Assembly: GCA_041746135.1 (NCBI GenBank)
Contig: JBGTHQ010000032.1
Location: 62,001 to 126,000, forward strand
From: Alg239-R122 sp041746135
GTDB lineage: Bacteria; Pseudomonadota; Alphaproteobacteria; Sphingomonadales; Sphingomonadaceae
Length of the DNA: 64,000 bases
Direction of reading: 5' to 3'
Position numbers and translations under genes: made by a program. The notes under the pieces were generated by a model that was not told where the DNA came from, did no database searches, and was given only the letters and a program-made list of their open reading frames with translations. Each line of letters starts with the position of its first letter. Within the stretch, counting starts at the first letter, position 1. Positions 15,783 to 25,404 of the stretch are shown in pieces.

Positions 15783-18011
15783 CTACGCTGCCACACTTTC
15801 ATGAACCGCCTGTCTCAGCAAGTCGACATTGAAACTGAGCGTAACAATGGCTCCGCGACTTGCTCCGTTTTCAAAAACGATGTCCCCGTGATGCTCCTCG
15901 ACAATTTTCTTGACGATGGCGAGCCCCAGCCCCGTGCCTTTTTCCCGGGTCGTCATATAAGGCTCGATAATCCTGTCTTTGTCATCCGGCAGACCCAGCC
16001 CGTTATCGCGAACAGAAACCATGACCCGGTCGTGGCCGTCATCGATATCGACGGTAATTTCGCCCGTGAAAGCGTCGTCTTCCCTCTTCGCCCTGACTTC
16101 GATCGACTCGATAGCGTTCTTGATGATATTCGTGAGCGCCTGTCCTATCTGCCTGCGATCACAATTGAGCGGAATGTTGTGCGTTGGCGAAACCAGCGCG
16201 AACACGATATTTCCATGCGCCACCTCGTGAATGAACACCGCCTGCCGGACAAGCTCATAGAAATTTTCCTCGCGAAATATCGGCTTGGGCATTTTGGCAA
16301 ATGACGAAAATTCGTCGACCATATTGCGCAGATCGCCGACCTGCCGGATGATCGTATCGGTCAGCTGTTCGAATATCTCGGGATCGGACACCACTTCCTT
16401 GGCATAGCGTTTCTTCAGCCGCTCTGTGGCCAGTTGTATCGGGGTCAGCGGGTTTTTGATCTCGTGGGCAATCCGCTGCGCCACATCGGACCAGGCCGCC
16501 TGTCTCTGGTCGACGAGCTGCTGTGTAATATCCTCGAAAGTGATCACGTAGCCGATCGGTTCGCGCGCGATTTTCACGGCGAGCGTAAGCAATTTGTTTG
16601 CGCTCGCATATTGTATGATCCGGTCGGTGTCACCGCTGGCGACAAGCTTTGCGAACGATGGTCCCAAATCGTGCAAGTTCCTGCCCACCAAGTTCGTATC
16701 GTCATGTGTAAACAACAGTTTTTGCGCCGAACTGTTGATAAGACGTATATCGCCCTGTCCGTCGATCGAAATAATACCCGCCGTCACCGATTCCAATACG
16801 GCTTCGATAAACGCACGGCGTTCATCCAGTTGGCTATTGGCGCTGACCAGCGCGTCCGTCTGACGTTCGAGCCGACGTGCCATCCGGTTGAATGCCCGCC
16901 CCAGAACGCCAATCTCGTCGCGGCGCAGGGTCGTGGCGACTCGCGGCGCGAAATTGCCCGTGCTCAGTTCGCGCGCCGCCACCGCCAGCTCGTCCAGAGG
17001 CCGGACCATACGGTCGGCAAGGCGCAACGCGGCCCATACGGCGATACCGACGACCAGCAGGGATATGATCAAAAGAGCGAGATTGAAGCGGAACTGAAGC
17101 TTGTTAATCTCCTGACTCAACCGGTTATAGTCGTTGAGCACATTCTGCGCATTCTGCCCTTGGCTAAACGCCAGAAAATCCGAAACACGCGCCGTATAAA
17201 GATATATGCGTGATTGAGCGTCTATTGCGGTAATGGCTTCCACGCGGTCCGCATTAACGGCGACGAATACCTCGTCTTTCTTGTTTACCTTGCGCATAAT
17301 CTCCGGCGTAAGGTTGTTTATCGCAGTCTGACCTTCCAGTTTGGCGATCGCGGGCGTCCTGATCTGGCCATCCTCGCCAATCTCTATGATTGCGGATTCG
17401 CTCAAGGAACGGATATATACCTGCAACGAATACGCGGCCATAAAATCGTCGCTATCGACAGCGGTTTCGTTCAGATAATCGCGCAGATCCCGGGCCAGCG
17501 CCAAGGTCTGATTGCTCAAATCTTCCTGGCTTTGCTGGTAATAGCCTTCTGCAAGAGCGTTGGCATTTTCGAACATATTGCGCGATTTGTCCGACAGAAA
17601 AAACTGCACGCCGTATTGGAACAGCAACGAAGCAAAAATCACCACAAGCAGTGTCGGGATAGCGGCAAGAAGCGAGAATAGGGCAACCAGCCGGATATGA
17701 AGCTGCCCGTTACTGCCGCTCGCGGAGATGGCCGCCCGCTTTCGCGCCAGACGACGTCCGAATAGCACCAGCAGAGCCATTGCCGGTACCAGATTGGCGA
17801 CCAGTAAAGCAGCGGCAAGTTCGGCCGAAAGAAGATGCCCCTCTTCCTGACTGTCCGTAATAACAAAAAAAGATATGGTCAGCATCGTACCCAGAACGAT
17901 CAGACACGTCATTTCCAATACCGGAAAAACATGGTCGTTTTCCGCCCATATGGCCAGCCGCCTTCGCCACCGGGGTCGTTCGCGTGAAGGTATCGTGACG
18001 GGGAATGTCAT
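15783..18011 (-). CDS. ntrY: Membrane sensor histidine kinase NtrY
   Basis: 742 residues. Transmembrane segments lie near residues 32-54, 65-88 and 107-130, then a large extracytoplasmic sensor region, a further segment near 305-328, HAMP, a PAS domain (ITIRLINSSAQKLLF-like region), the H-box QRIAHEIKNPLTPIQLA with its histidine, and an HATPase domain ending in GTGLGLAIVKKIVEEHHGD. It senses an unknown signal tied to nitrogen or redox state and phosphorylates NtrX. It stands between ntrC and ntrX, as in other alphaproteobacteria. Confidence 0.94.
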   Translation of the reverse strand: MTFPVTIPSRERPRWRRRLAIWAENDHVFPVLEMTCLIVLGTMLTISFFVITDSQEEGHLLSAELAAALLVANLVPAMALLVLFGRRLARKRAAISASGSNGQLHIRLVALFSLLAAIPTLLVVIFASLLFQYGVQFFLSDKSRNMFENANALAEGYYQQSQEDLSNQTLALARDLRDYLNETAVDSDDFMAAYSLQVYIRSLSESAIIEIGEDGQIRTPAIAKLEGQTAINNLTPEIMRKVNKKDEVFVAVNADRVEAITAIDAQSRIYLYTARVSDFLAFSQGQNAQNVLNDYNRLSQEINKLQFRFNLALLIISLLVVGIAVWAALRLADRMVRPLDELAVAARELSTGNFAPRVATTLRRDEIGVLGRAFNRMARRLERQTDALVSANSQLDERRAFIEAVLESVTAGIISIDGQGDIRLINSSAQKLLFTHDDTNLVGRNLHDLGPSFAKLVASGDTDRIIQYASANKLLTLAVKIAREPIGYVITFEDITQQLVDQRQAAWSDVAQRIAHEIKNPLTPIQLATERLKKRYAKEVVSDPEIFEQLTDTIIRQVGDLRNMVDEFSSFAKMPKPIFREENFYELVRQAVFIHEVAHGNIVFALVSPTHNIPLNCDRRQIGQALTNIIKNAIESIEVRAKREDDAFTGEITVDIDDGHDRVMVSVRDNGLGLPDDKDRIIEPYMTTREKGTGLGLAIVKKIVEEHHGDIVFENGASRGAIVTLSFNVDLLRQAVHESVAA

Positions 18012-18092
18012 GTGTTACGCTTACAACAGTTGAGTGACAAAAACACAAAAATATGCCTTACTGTGCCAAATTTGCCGCATGCGTTGCCGCGT

Positions 18093-19502
18093 TTATCGCA
18101 CGTCCTGCATATGGATGTGGTAATAGGTCAGTTTTTTGCGAAGTGTGTTCCGGTTAATTCCCAGATATTCCGCGGTCTTCACCTGGTTGCCACGATGCTG
18201 TTCGAGAGCATGCCGAAGCAAAGGAATCTCGAATGCGGCCAGAGCTTTGACATAGACCTGTCCGGAACCGGGACTTGTGTTCTTCAGGAAATTTTTCAGC
18301 GATGAGGAAAAGTCCGAAGGGCTTTCTACCTGCTCCCCATTTTCCAACTCCTGGAGAAAAGGCGAAATGACATTCGCGGTGACGATTTCGTCGCGACTGA
18401 ATACGGCAATCCTGTAGATCAGGTTTTTGAGCTCGCGCACATTGCCCCGCCAATACTGGTGTTTCATCAGCGCACGTGCACCCTTGTCCAGCGTGCGGCG
18501 CGGCAATCCCTCGCCTGCTGCCAGCGCGATGAAATGGTCGGTAAGCGAGTCGATATCGTCACGCCGTTCGCGCAACGGCGGCAGGGTGATAGGCACCACA
18601 TTGATGCGGTAATATAAATCCTCGCGAAAATCGCCGGCGGCGATCAAATCGGAAAATATCTTGTTGGTTGCACAGACGATACGGACATCGAGCGCAATAT
18701 CCCGCTTTCCGCCGATGCGGTTGATCCTTCCGGACTGAAGTGCGCGCAAAAGCCGCGTCTGCGCCTGCATAGGCATATCGCCGATCTCATCCAGAAACAA
18801 CGTGCCGCCGTCGGCTTGCTCAAACTTGCCGATATACTGGCTTATAGCGCCTGTAAACGCGCCCTTTTCATGTCCGAACAATTCCGATTCGATCAGTTCG
18901 GACGGGATCGCCGCCATATTGACCGCCACGAAAGGCCCTTCCCGCCGGTGCCCCAGATGATGGATGGCATCCGCCACCAGTTCCTTGCCGGTGCCGGATT
19001 CCCCCAAAATCAGGACCGACAGATCGTTACGCAAAACGCGGGTGATCATGCGATAGACGTCTTGCATGGCGGCGCTGCGTCCCACCAGAGGCAGTTTGTC
19101 ACCGATTATCCCTGTGTCCTCGGCATCATCGCTACCTTGCCGCGACCGTTTGACGGCCTGTGAAGCCGCGCTGACCAGATCGTCCAGATCGAACGGCTTG
19201 GGGAAATATTCAAACGCACCGGTTTCCGATGCCCTGACCGCCGTATCCAGCGTATTTTGTGCGGACAGGATTATAACCGGCATATCTGGATACATGTTTT
19301 GTATTTTGGACAACGTCACGATGCCATCGCCATCGCTCAGCATAACATCGGTCATCATCAGATGGTAGGAACTCCCGGATAGAAGCCTGTCGCGTTCAGC
19401 AATGGAATCGCAGCTATCCACCTTCCATCCTTCTGCATGGAGGGCGGCTGTGATAACATGGGATATGGAGCGGTCATCCTCGACCAGCAATATGCGTGTC
19501 AT
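18093..19502 (-). CDS. ntrC: Sigma-54-dependent nitrogen regulator NtrC
   Basis: 469 residues: receiver domain with aspartate in HLMMTDVMLSDGDG, AAA+ domain with Walker A GESGTGKELVADAI, the intact sigma-54 contact motif in HEKGAFTGAIS, Walker B GGTLFLDEIGDMP, and a C-terminal Fis helix-turn-helix (KTAEYLGINRNTLRKKL). It activates nitrogen-assimilation promoters when NtrB phosphorylates it. Its start overlaps the ntrB stop as ATGA. The contrast with NtrX, which lacks GAFTGA, is clear within one locus. Confidence 0.96.
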   Translation of the reverse strand: MTRILLVEDDRSISHVITAALHAEGWKVDSCDSIAERDRLLSGSSYHLMMTDVMLSDGDGIVTLSKIQNMYPDMPVIILSAQNTLDTAVRASETGAFEYFPKPFDLDDLVSAASQAVKRSRQGSDDAEDTGIIGDKLPLVGRSAAMQDVYRMITRVLRNDLSVLILGESGTGKELVADAIHHLGHRREGPFVAVNMAAIPSELIESELFGHEKGAFTGAISQYIGKFEQADGGTLFLDEIGDMPMQAQTRLLRALQSGRINRIGGKRDIALDVRIVCATNKIFSDLIAAGDFREDLYYRINVVPITLPPLRERRDDIDSLTDHFIALAAGEGLPRRTLDKGARALMKHQYWRGNVRELKNLIYRIAVFSRDEIVTANVISPFLQELENGEQVESPSDFSSSLKNFLKNTSPGSGQVYVKALAAFEIPLLRHALEQHRGNQVKTAEYLGINRNTLRKKLTYYHIHMQDVR

Positions 19503-20641
19503 GCCAGTGTTTCCTCGCCGGGCGAACGGGGCAATAACAGGTGAAAATTACTCAGTCCTTTTGCTATATCGCGATCGTAGAAGACACGGCCCTGCATATC
19601 GGTGACAAGCTTTTGTACAAGTGCGAGACCCAAGCCCTGCCCGTTTGCCTTACTGGTGACGAAAGGCGCGAAAAGATGCGGGACGATCTGTTCGCTCACG
19701 CCCGCACCATTGTCGGAAATGATCAATTCCACCGGCAGGCTGAGGAAGATATCGCTGCCCTGCGCCCGGAATTTTACGCCGCTAGCATAGCGGGTCGACA
19801 AGTGAATCTCTGGATGTTCGCTCTGCCTGCACGCTTCCACTGCATTGGTCAGCAGATTGAGAATGATCTGCGACAGGCAGTCGCTGGCCCCCAATACCGG
19901 CGGCAACGAGGGGTCGAAATTCTCTCGGAACACAATATGATCGGGATTCGCCGCTTTCACAACGTTTCGCACATGCGAGATAATTTCATGGATATTGCAG
20001 GCTTCGCGCGGGCTTGGAGTTTTGCTGCCCAGCGACTGCATCTGGTCGACCAGCCCGGCAATGCGCCCGACCTCTGTACGAATCAATTCCGTCAGCGCCC
20101 TGTCCGCACCGTCCAATTTGCGTTCAAGAAGCTGTGCAGCCCCTTTGATACCGGCCAACGGATTTTTGATTTCGTGCGCAAGAATGTCAGGAGACTGCAG
20201 CGAAAATGCAGCTTCGCCTGTCTCGTGTGGATCACAATAGGGACCGGACACCGCTTCCTCGCGCAGCATCAAAGTTCGCCAGCCGCCACTATCGGCGATC
20301 GGAGAAATAGAAATGTCGACACTGCGTACCGGCTTGCCACGACTCTGCAGCGGGGAGGATCGCGCGATGATAGATGCGCCCGTGTCAGATAATGCGCCCT
20401 GCAGCCGTGCATCCTTGAAATCCAGCATTTCTGCGATACAATTACCATGAAGGGTTTTGAAGCTCTGGCCCAGAAAGTTTTCGAGCGCCGGGTTCACGCT
20501 GGCTATCTTGTGCTGCGGATCGATCAGAATATATGCGAATGGCAAACTCTGAATTTGCCGGAATGCATTGGGTCCATCCTCACTTACGGAACCATCTGCA
20601 GGCTCTTGTACAGCGTTCACGCGGCTTTTTGGCACAGCCAT
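19499..20641 (-). CDS. ntrB: Nitrogen sensor histidine kinase NtrB
   Basis: 380 residues, soluble. An N-terminal PAS domain (FAYILIDPQHKIASVNPALENFLGQ region) precedes the H-box ILAHEIKNPLAGIKGAAQLL, the N-box ILNLLTNAVEA and the ATP lid with GQGLGLALVQKLV. NtrB controls NtrC phosphorylation under PII control. The start lies 25 bases inside the end of dusB, the ancestral nifR3-ntrB-ntrC arrangement of alphaproteobacteria, so transcription very likely begins before dusB. Confidence 0.95.
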   Translation of the reverse strand: MAVPKSRVNAVQEPADGSVSEDGPNAFRQIQSLPFAYILIDPQHKIASVNPALENFLGQSFKTLHGNCIAEMLDFKDARLQGALSDTGASIIARSSPLQSRGKPVRSVDISISPIADSGGWRTLMLREEAVSGPYCDPHETGEAAFSLQSPDILAHEIKNPLAGIKGAAQLLERKLDGADRALTELIRTEVGRIAGLVDQMQSLGSKTPSPREACNIHEIISHVRNVVKAANPDHIVFRENFDPSLPPVLGASDCLSQIILNLLTNAVEACRQSEHPEIHLSTRYASGVKFRAQGSDIFLSLPVELIISDNGAGVSEQIVPHLFAPFVTSKANGQGLGLALVQKLVTDMQGRVFYDRDIAKGLSNFHLLLPRSPGEETLA

Positions 20642-21612
20642 GGCGTATAGAATTCCTCCAGAGCATTGAGCGCGTCGGTTGGGGATTCCAGCCTGTTGAA
20701 ATGGTTGCGAAATTCCGCCGATCCGTTAAGCCCTTTAGTATACCATCCAATATGCTTGCGCGCGACGCGCACACCGATATTCTCGCCGTACAGTTCGAGC
20801 ATAGCTTTATAATGCTCGACAATAACCGTATATTGCTCAGTAATATCGGGATCGGGAATTTCGCGGTCATTTTCAAGCCAGGCAATAACCTGCCCCAAAA
20901 GCCAGGGTTTTCCATAGGCGCCACGGCCGATCATGATGCCGTCCGCACCGCTTTGCACGAGCGCTTGGTTGGCATCCGTCCGGCTGCAGATATCACCATT
21001 GGCTATAACGGGCACACTCACTGCATCCTTCACACTGCGGATGAACGTCCAGTCCGCCTGTCCCTTGTACATCTGGCACCGGGTGCGGCCATGAACGGTG
21101 ATCATCTTTGCGCCCAGATCCTCTGCGATATGCGCAAGTTCGGGCGCATTCAGGCTGTGATGATCCCAGCCCATGCGCATTTTCACAGTGACGGGAACAT
21201 CCACGGCCTTTACCGTCGCCGCGATCAGTGCCGCGGCCAGCGGCAGGTCGCGCATGAGCGCGGAACCGGCATCGCCGTTGACCACCTTTTTCACCGGGCA
21301 GCCCATATTGATGTCAATGATTTCCGCACCGCGGTCCTGATTGAGCTTCGCCGCTTCCGCCATCGCATGCGGATCGCACCCGGCCAGTTGCATGGAGACC
21401 GGTTCCTCGATCGGATCCCAGGCCGCCTTTTGCAAAGATTGCCGCGTTTCCCGGATCATCGCCTGACTGGCGATCATCTCGGTCACGTTCAGACCCGAAC
21501 CGTAACGCCGCACGATTCTGCGAAAAGGCATGTCGGTAACCCCGGTCATCGGGGCCAAGATAACCGGTGACCTGATGTCCAGATTGCCGATTTGGATCGG
21601 TTGGTATGTCAT
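20617..21612 (-). CDS. dusB: tRNA-dihydrouridine synthase DusB (NifR3)
   Basis: 331-residue flavin enzyme that reduces uridine to dihydrouridine in the tRNA D-loop. Visible signatures are ILAPMTGVTDMPFRR, the catalytic cysteine in NMGCPVKKVV, the KMRMGWD strand, VHGRTRCQMYKG, IANGDICS and the FMN phosphate site GADGIMIGRGAYGKPW. It heads the ntr operon, as nifR3 does in Rhodobacter and Rhizobium. The 95-base divergent gap to ispDF should hold both promoters. Confidence 0.95.
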   Translation of the reverse strand: MTYQPIQIGNLDIRSPVILAPMTGVTDMPFRRIVRRYGSGLNVTEMIASQAMIRETRQSLQKAAWDPIEEPVSMQLAGCDPHAMAEAAKLNQDRGAEIIDINMGCPVKKVVNGDAGSALMRDLPLAAALIAATVKAVDVPVTVKMRMGWDHHSLNAPELAHIAEDLGAKMITVHGRTRCQMYKGQADWTFIRSVKDAVSVPVIANGDICSRTDANQALVQSGADGIMIGRGAYGKPWLLGQVIAWLENDREIPDPDITEQYTVIVEHYKAMLELYGENIGVRVARKHIGWYTKGLNGSAEFRNHFNRLESPTDALNALEEFYTPWLCQKAA

Positions 21613-21707
21613 GGTGCGTGTAAAACCCGATTATGCTCAAAATTTAGGCACGCTTTATCGATAATCCGTGTGGCGGGCAAGGGGCTCTTGCGTTAAGCAC
21701 CGCAAAT

Positions 21708-22889
21708 ATGGGCAAGGATGACGATAGAAGCGGATCTGATATTCGGCGCACCGCGCTTATTGTGGCTGCGGGCAACGGTAGCCGGGCCGGACGTGCGCTG
21801 CCCAAGCAATTTCGTGAGTATCAGGGAAAACCCCTGCTGCGGCATAGCGTGGAACATTTCATGCAATCGGGATATTTTCAGCAATATATTGTGGTGATCG
21901 GCACAGGACAGGATAAACATGCCGCCAAAGCGCTAGCCGGGCTTGATGATGTGACGCTGGCATATGGCGGCGAAACGCGGCAGCAATCAGTTCATAGTGG
22001 TCTGAAAAAAGCGGCCTTCATCGGAATGCCAGACCATATATTCATCCATGATGCGGCGCGGCCGAATATACCGTCTCATGTAATAGCGCGCCTTATCAAA
22101 GCGCTTGAGCATGCTGTTGCGGCCGTACCTGTCCTGCCGGTCACGGATTCGATATCTTTTGGCGAAGAAAATATCCTGCAATCGTCGCTGGATCGGGATC
22201 GGGTCTGGCGCGTCCAGACCCCCCAGGCATTCGATTTCAGCACCGTCCTGGATGCCCATCACGCTGTTGCGGACCGCGAAACGCCCACTGACGATGCCCG
22301 CGTCGTACAGGCGGCCGGGCACGAAGTTGTGATGGTCGAAGGATCGCAGGATCTGCACAAGATTACATTTTCGGAAGATTTCGAGGAGAATTCCCCAACA
22401 ACGCCCACATTTCCTAGGGTGCGCACCGGACTGGGTTTCGACGTGCATCGCCTCGTCGCGGGAGAACAACTCTGGCTCGGCGGTATCGAAATCGCGCATG
22501 ACAAGGGTCTGTCGGGGCACAGCGATGCCGATGTGGCTTTGCATGCCATTACCGACGCGATTTTGGGCGCCGTTGCCGCAGGCGATATTGGCGACCATTT
22601 TCCGCCTGACAACGATAAATGGAAAGGCCAGCGATCCGATGCATTCTTGTCATTTGCGGCCAAGTTGGCGCGCGGACAAGGCTATCGTATCAACCATATC
22701 GATCTGACGATCATCTGCGAAGCACCGAAAATTGGGCCGCATCGCAAAGCTATGCGGTCGGAGATCGCGAAAATTCTGGACTTGGACCTTTCATCGATTA
22801 GTGTGAAGGCGACTACAACCGAACGGCTGGGTGCCACCGGACGTGGTGAGGGTATCGCCGCACAGGCAATCGCCACGCTTTCGAAATAA
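21708..22889 (+). CDS. ispDF: Bifunctional IspD/IspF isoprenoid enzyme
   Basis: 393 residues joining two MEP-pathway enzymes. The N-terminal half is the IspD cytidylyltransferase (VAAGNGSRAGRALPKQF, IHDAARPN, VQTPQAF, TDDARVVQAAG); the C-terminal half from about 235 is IspF, 2-C-methyl-D-erythritol 2,4-cyclodiphosphate synthase (GLGFDVHRL with zinc ligands, GLSGHSDADVALHAITDA, GDIGDHFPP, TTTERLGATGRGEG). The fusion is known in alphaproteobacteria and skips IspE in the reaction order. The ATG at 21708 begins the first conserved region closely. Confidence 0.95.
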   Translation: MGKDDDRSGSDIRRTALIVAAGNGSRAGRALPKQFREYQGKPLLRHSVEHFMQSGYFQQYIVVIGTGQDKHAAKALAGLDDVTLAYGGETRQQSVHSGLKKAAFIGMPDHIFIHDAARPNIPSHVIARLIKALEHAVAAVPVLPVTDSISFGEENILQSSLDRDRVWRVQTPQAFDFSTVLDAHHAVADRETPTDDARVVQAAGHEVVMVEGSQDLHKITFSEDFEENSPTTPTFPRVRTGLGFDVHRLVAGEQLWLGGIEIAHDKGLSGHSDADVALHAITDAILGAVAAGDIGDHFPPDNDKWKGQRSDAFLSFAAKLARGQGYRINHIDLTIICEAPKIGPHRKAMRSEIAKILDLDLSSISVKATTTERLGATGRGEGIAAQAIATLSK

Positions 22890-22905
22890 TAACGGAAAAA
22901 AATAT

Positions 22906-23430
22906 ATGTTTAGAAAATCGGTTTTGCTACTATCCGCCCTCGCCTTGGTTCAGGCAACGTCTGCACAGGCGATACAGGACAAGAAAACATGCCTTCCAAA
23001 AGCGCAGGTTGAAAGTACCTTTCTGGCCGTCCTGCCCACCGCAATCGAAAGCGTTCAGAGCAAATGCGCTCCTGTCCTGCCCGCAACATCGGCGATGATG
23101 TCGGCAGATATTTCCGAAGGCAGCACGATCAGGATGGCGGCCGATGCCGCCATGCCGCAGGCCGCCAGTGCTTTGCAAACATTGTTCAGCAGCGAGCTCA
23201 AAGGACAGGCCGATCCGGAAGTCTTCGCGATGCTGTCGAACATTATGGTCGGCACGATGGTCAAGCAAGAAATCAAACAGGATAGCTGCGCCGATATCGA
23301 GAGCGTCTATGCCCCGCTCGCCAGTTTGCCGCCCGAAAAAATCGCTGCGCTGACAGCCGCCATTCTCGTTCTGGTTTCGAAAGACGAGATGAGGAAAGAG
23401 GCCCTTCCCGCGGATACGATATGTTTCTAA
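22906..23430 (+). CDS. Exported hypothetical protein
   Basis: The ATG at 22906 gives 174 residues that begin with a clear signal peptide (cut near TSAQA, residue 22). The mature part is mostly helical and carries a few cysteines (KKTCLPKA, QSKCAPVL, DSCADIES and a C-terminal ICF), which could form disulfides in the periplasm. I recognise no domain. It lies 16 bases after ispDF and 47 bases before the CinA-type gene on the same strand, so it may share their transcript. Confidence 0.7.
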   Translation: MFRKSVLLLSALALVQATSAQAIQDKKTCLPKAQVESTFLAVLPTAIESVQSKCAPVLPATSAMMSADISEGSTIRMAADAAMPQAASALQTLFSSELKGQADPEVFAMLSNIMVGTMVKQEIKQDSCADIESVYAPLASLPPEKIAALTAAILVLVSKDEMRKEALPADTICF

Positions 23431-23477
23431 ATCGCTTGACGATTGCCGCCATTGCATTGCGGATAGAGGCATAACCG

Positions 23478-23981
23478 GTGCGCACATTGCTGCCCGCCAG
23501 TTTGATCAAGCTGGCCGACCGAGTGGTCAACGAAAATATCGAGGCCGGTCGCACCATTGCGCTCGCCGAAAGCTGCACCGGCGGGCTGGTCTCTGCGGCA
23601 CTGACCGAAATTGCGGGCAGTTCGGCCGTGTTCGATCGCGGATTTGTCACATATTCGGACAGTGCCAAGCGCGAATTGCTGGATGTCAACGCAACCTTAA
23701 TAGAAACATTTGGCGCGGTTTCGATCGCAGTGGCCTGGGCCATGGCGCGCGGCGCGATGCTCAAATCGGGTGCGGACATCGCCGTTTCGATAACGGGGGT
23801 GGCAGGACCGGGGGGCGGTACGGAGACAAAACCCGTCGGAACCGTTGTGTTTGCCTGCGCCAAAAAAGGCGAAGATCCTGATCAGATTGTGGCCGAACTG
23901 AAGAACTTCGGCGCTGACAAAAGCCGCGCCGATATCCGGCATCAGGCGGCGGTGTGCGCTCTGGAACTGCTGCTGCCGTAA
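23478..23981 (+). CDS. pncC: Nicotinamide-nucleotide amidase, stand-alone CinA C-terminal domain
   Basis: 167 residues beginning at a GTG with GAGGC 8 bases upstream. The domain motifs are ALAESCTGGLVSAALTEI with the catalytic serine, the GFVTYSDSAKRELL stretch, ITGVAGPGGGTETKPVGTV and a closing helix. The enzyme deamidates NMN in the salvage of pyridine nucleotides. The N-terminal MoCF-like domain of full CinA is absent, so the PncC name fits. It converges on the ratA-like gene and overlaps it by 40 bases. Confidence 0.88.
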   Translation: MRTLLPASLIKLADRVVNENIEAGRTIALAESCTGGLVSAALTEIAGSSAVFDRGFVTYSDSAKRELLDVNATLIETFGAVSIAVAWAMARGAMLKSGADIAVSITGVAGPGGGTETKPVGTVVFACAKKGEDPDQIVAELKNFGADKSRADIRHQAAVCALELLLP

Positions 23982-24400
23982 AGATCATCCGCGCGGGTTT
24001 CGAATGCCGACATCAGCTTGCGAAACGCACGATCGAAATATTGGCCCGCCAGCGCCTCGAACACGCGGTTGCGAAACGAGAATGCGACATAGAAATCGAT
24101 CCTGCATCCCCCCGCAACAGATTCGAAAAACCAGTCGTTTTCCAGGTTTTTAAGCGGGCCATCCAGATATTCGACGTGAATTTCCCTGTCCGGCACTTTG
24201 CTGACGCGCGACACGAATTTTTCGCGCAACTGCTTAAAGCCGACGACCATGTCAGTGACCATTTCCGTTGCGCTGTCACTCTTGACACGGGTGGCGATGA
24301 CCCACGGAAGAAATTCGGGATATCTGTCGACATCGGCCACCAGCGCGAACATCTGTTCGGTGCTGTAGGGCAAGGTCCGGGTTTCGCGGTGCGAAGGCAT
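23942..24400 (-). CDS. RatA/Coq10-like START-domain protein
   Basis: The ATG at 24400 gives 152 residues; a longer frame into lipA has no support. The start HRETRTLPYSTEQMFALVADVDRYPEFLPW is the signature of the polyketide-cyclase/START family that includes Coq10 (ubiquinone binding) and RatA. Conserved later parts are VTDMVVGFKQLREKF and WFFESVAGGCRIDFYVAFSF. In alphaproteobacteria these proteins are usually thought to act in ubiquinone function; a toxin role is not implied. It follows lipA after 4 bases. Confidence 0.85.
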   Translation of the reverse strand: MPSHRETRTLPYSTEQMFALVADVDRYPEFLPWVIATRVKSDSATEMVTDMVVGFKQLREKFVSRVSKVPDREIHVEYLDGPLKNLENDWFFESVAGGCRIDFYVAFSFRNRVFEALAGQYFDRAFRKLMSAFETRADDLYGSSSSRAHTAA

Positions 24401-24404
24401 GGGC

Positions 24405-25340
24405 CTACCCTGCCTTGGCGAGCTTTTTCTGCCGCGCGGCGCGCAACCGTTCGAAATCGTCGCCGGCATGATAGCTCGACCGGGTGAGCGGGCTCGATGC
24501 GACGAGCAGGAAACCCTTGGCGCGGCCAATCGCCGCATAAGCATCGAATGCCTTGGGAGTCACGAAATCCATTACCTTGGTATGCCGCGGCGTGGGTTGC
24601 AGATACTGACCCATTGTCATGAAATCGATATCGGCTGAACGCATGTCGTCCATCACCTGGTGCACTTCCAGACGCTGCTCGCCCAGGCCCAGCATGATAC
24701 CCGATTTGGTGAAGATCGACGGATCGTGTTTCTTCACGTCCTCAAGCAACCGCAACGACGCGTAATAACGTGCACCGGGCCGGATTGTCGGATACAGCCG
24801 TGGCACGGTTTCGAGGTTATGATTATAGACATCGGGACGTGCCGTCACAATGGCCTCGACCGCCGCGCGAGACTTGTTTCGAAAATCGGGGGTCAGGATT
24901 TCGATCGTCGTTGACGGCGTGGTGCGCCGCAGCGCCTCAATCACTTTCACGAACTGGCTGGCGCCGCCATCGGGAAGATCGTCACGGTCAACCGACGTAA
25001 TTACGATATGCTGCAGTCCCATTGCCGCTGCCGCATCGGCGGTATGCTGCGGCTCCAGTGCATCGACGGCGCGCGGCATACCGGTTTTGACGTTACAAAA
25101 GGCGCACGCACGCGTGCACACATCGCCCAATATCATCACGGTTGCGTGTTTCTTGGTCCAACATTCGCCGATATTGGGACAGGCCGCCTCTTCGCACACC
25201 GTATTGAGATTCAATTCGCGCATCAACCGGCGCGTTTCGTTAAATCCCTTGCTGGTTGGCGCTTTTACGCGAATCCAGTCAGGTTTGCGTTGCCGCGCGG
25301 GACGATCCGGCGTATCGGAAATTTTGGATATTTCGTTCAT
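24405..25340 (-). CDS. lipA: Lipoyl synthase
   Basis: Radical-SAM enzyme that inserts two sulfurs into protein-bound octanoyl groups. 311 residues from the ATG at 25340; a TTG 21 bases earlier has less support. The auxiliary cluster motif CEEAACPNIGECW and the radical-SAM motif CTRACAFCNV are both complete, and the C-terminal RSSYHAGDDF serine ligand is present. It is followed after 4 bases by the Coq10-like gene. The divergent carbonic anhydrase gene starts 64 bases away. Confidence 0.96.
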   Translation of the reverse strand: MNEISKISDTPDRPARQRKPDWIRVKAPTSKGFNETRRLMRELNLNTVCEEAACPNIGECWTKKHATVMILGDVCTRACAFCNVKTGMPRAVDALEPQHTADAAAAMGLQHIVITSVDRDDLPDGGASQFVKVIEALRRTTPSTTIEILTPDFRNKSRAAVEAIVTARPDVYNHNLETVPRLYPTIRPGARYYASLRLLEDVKKHDPSIFTKSGIMLGLGEQRLEVHQVMDDMRSADIDFMTMGQYLQPTPRHTKVMDFVTPKAFDAYAAIGRAKGFLLVASSPLTRSSYHAGDDFERLRAARQKKLAKAG

Positions 25341-25404
25341 GGGGCCTAGATAGCGATCCAAGCTGCCGCTTGCCAGCCCCTAAAATAGGTGAGTAAAACA
25401 ATAT

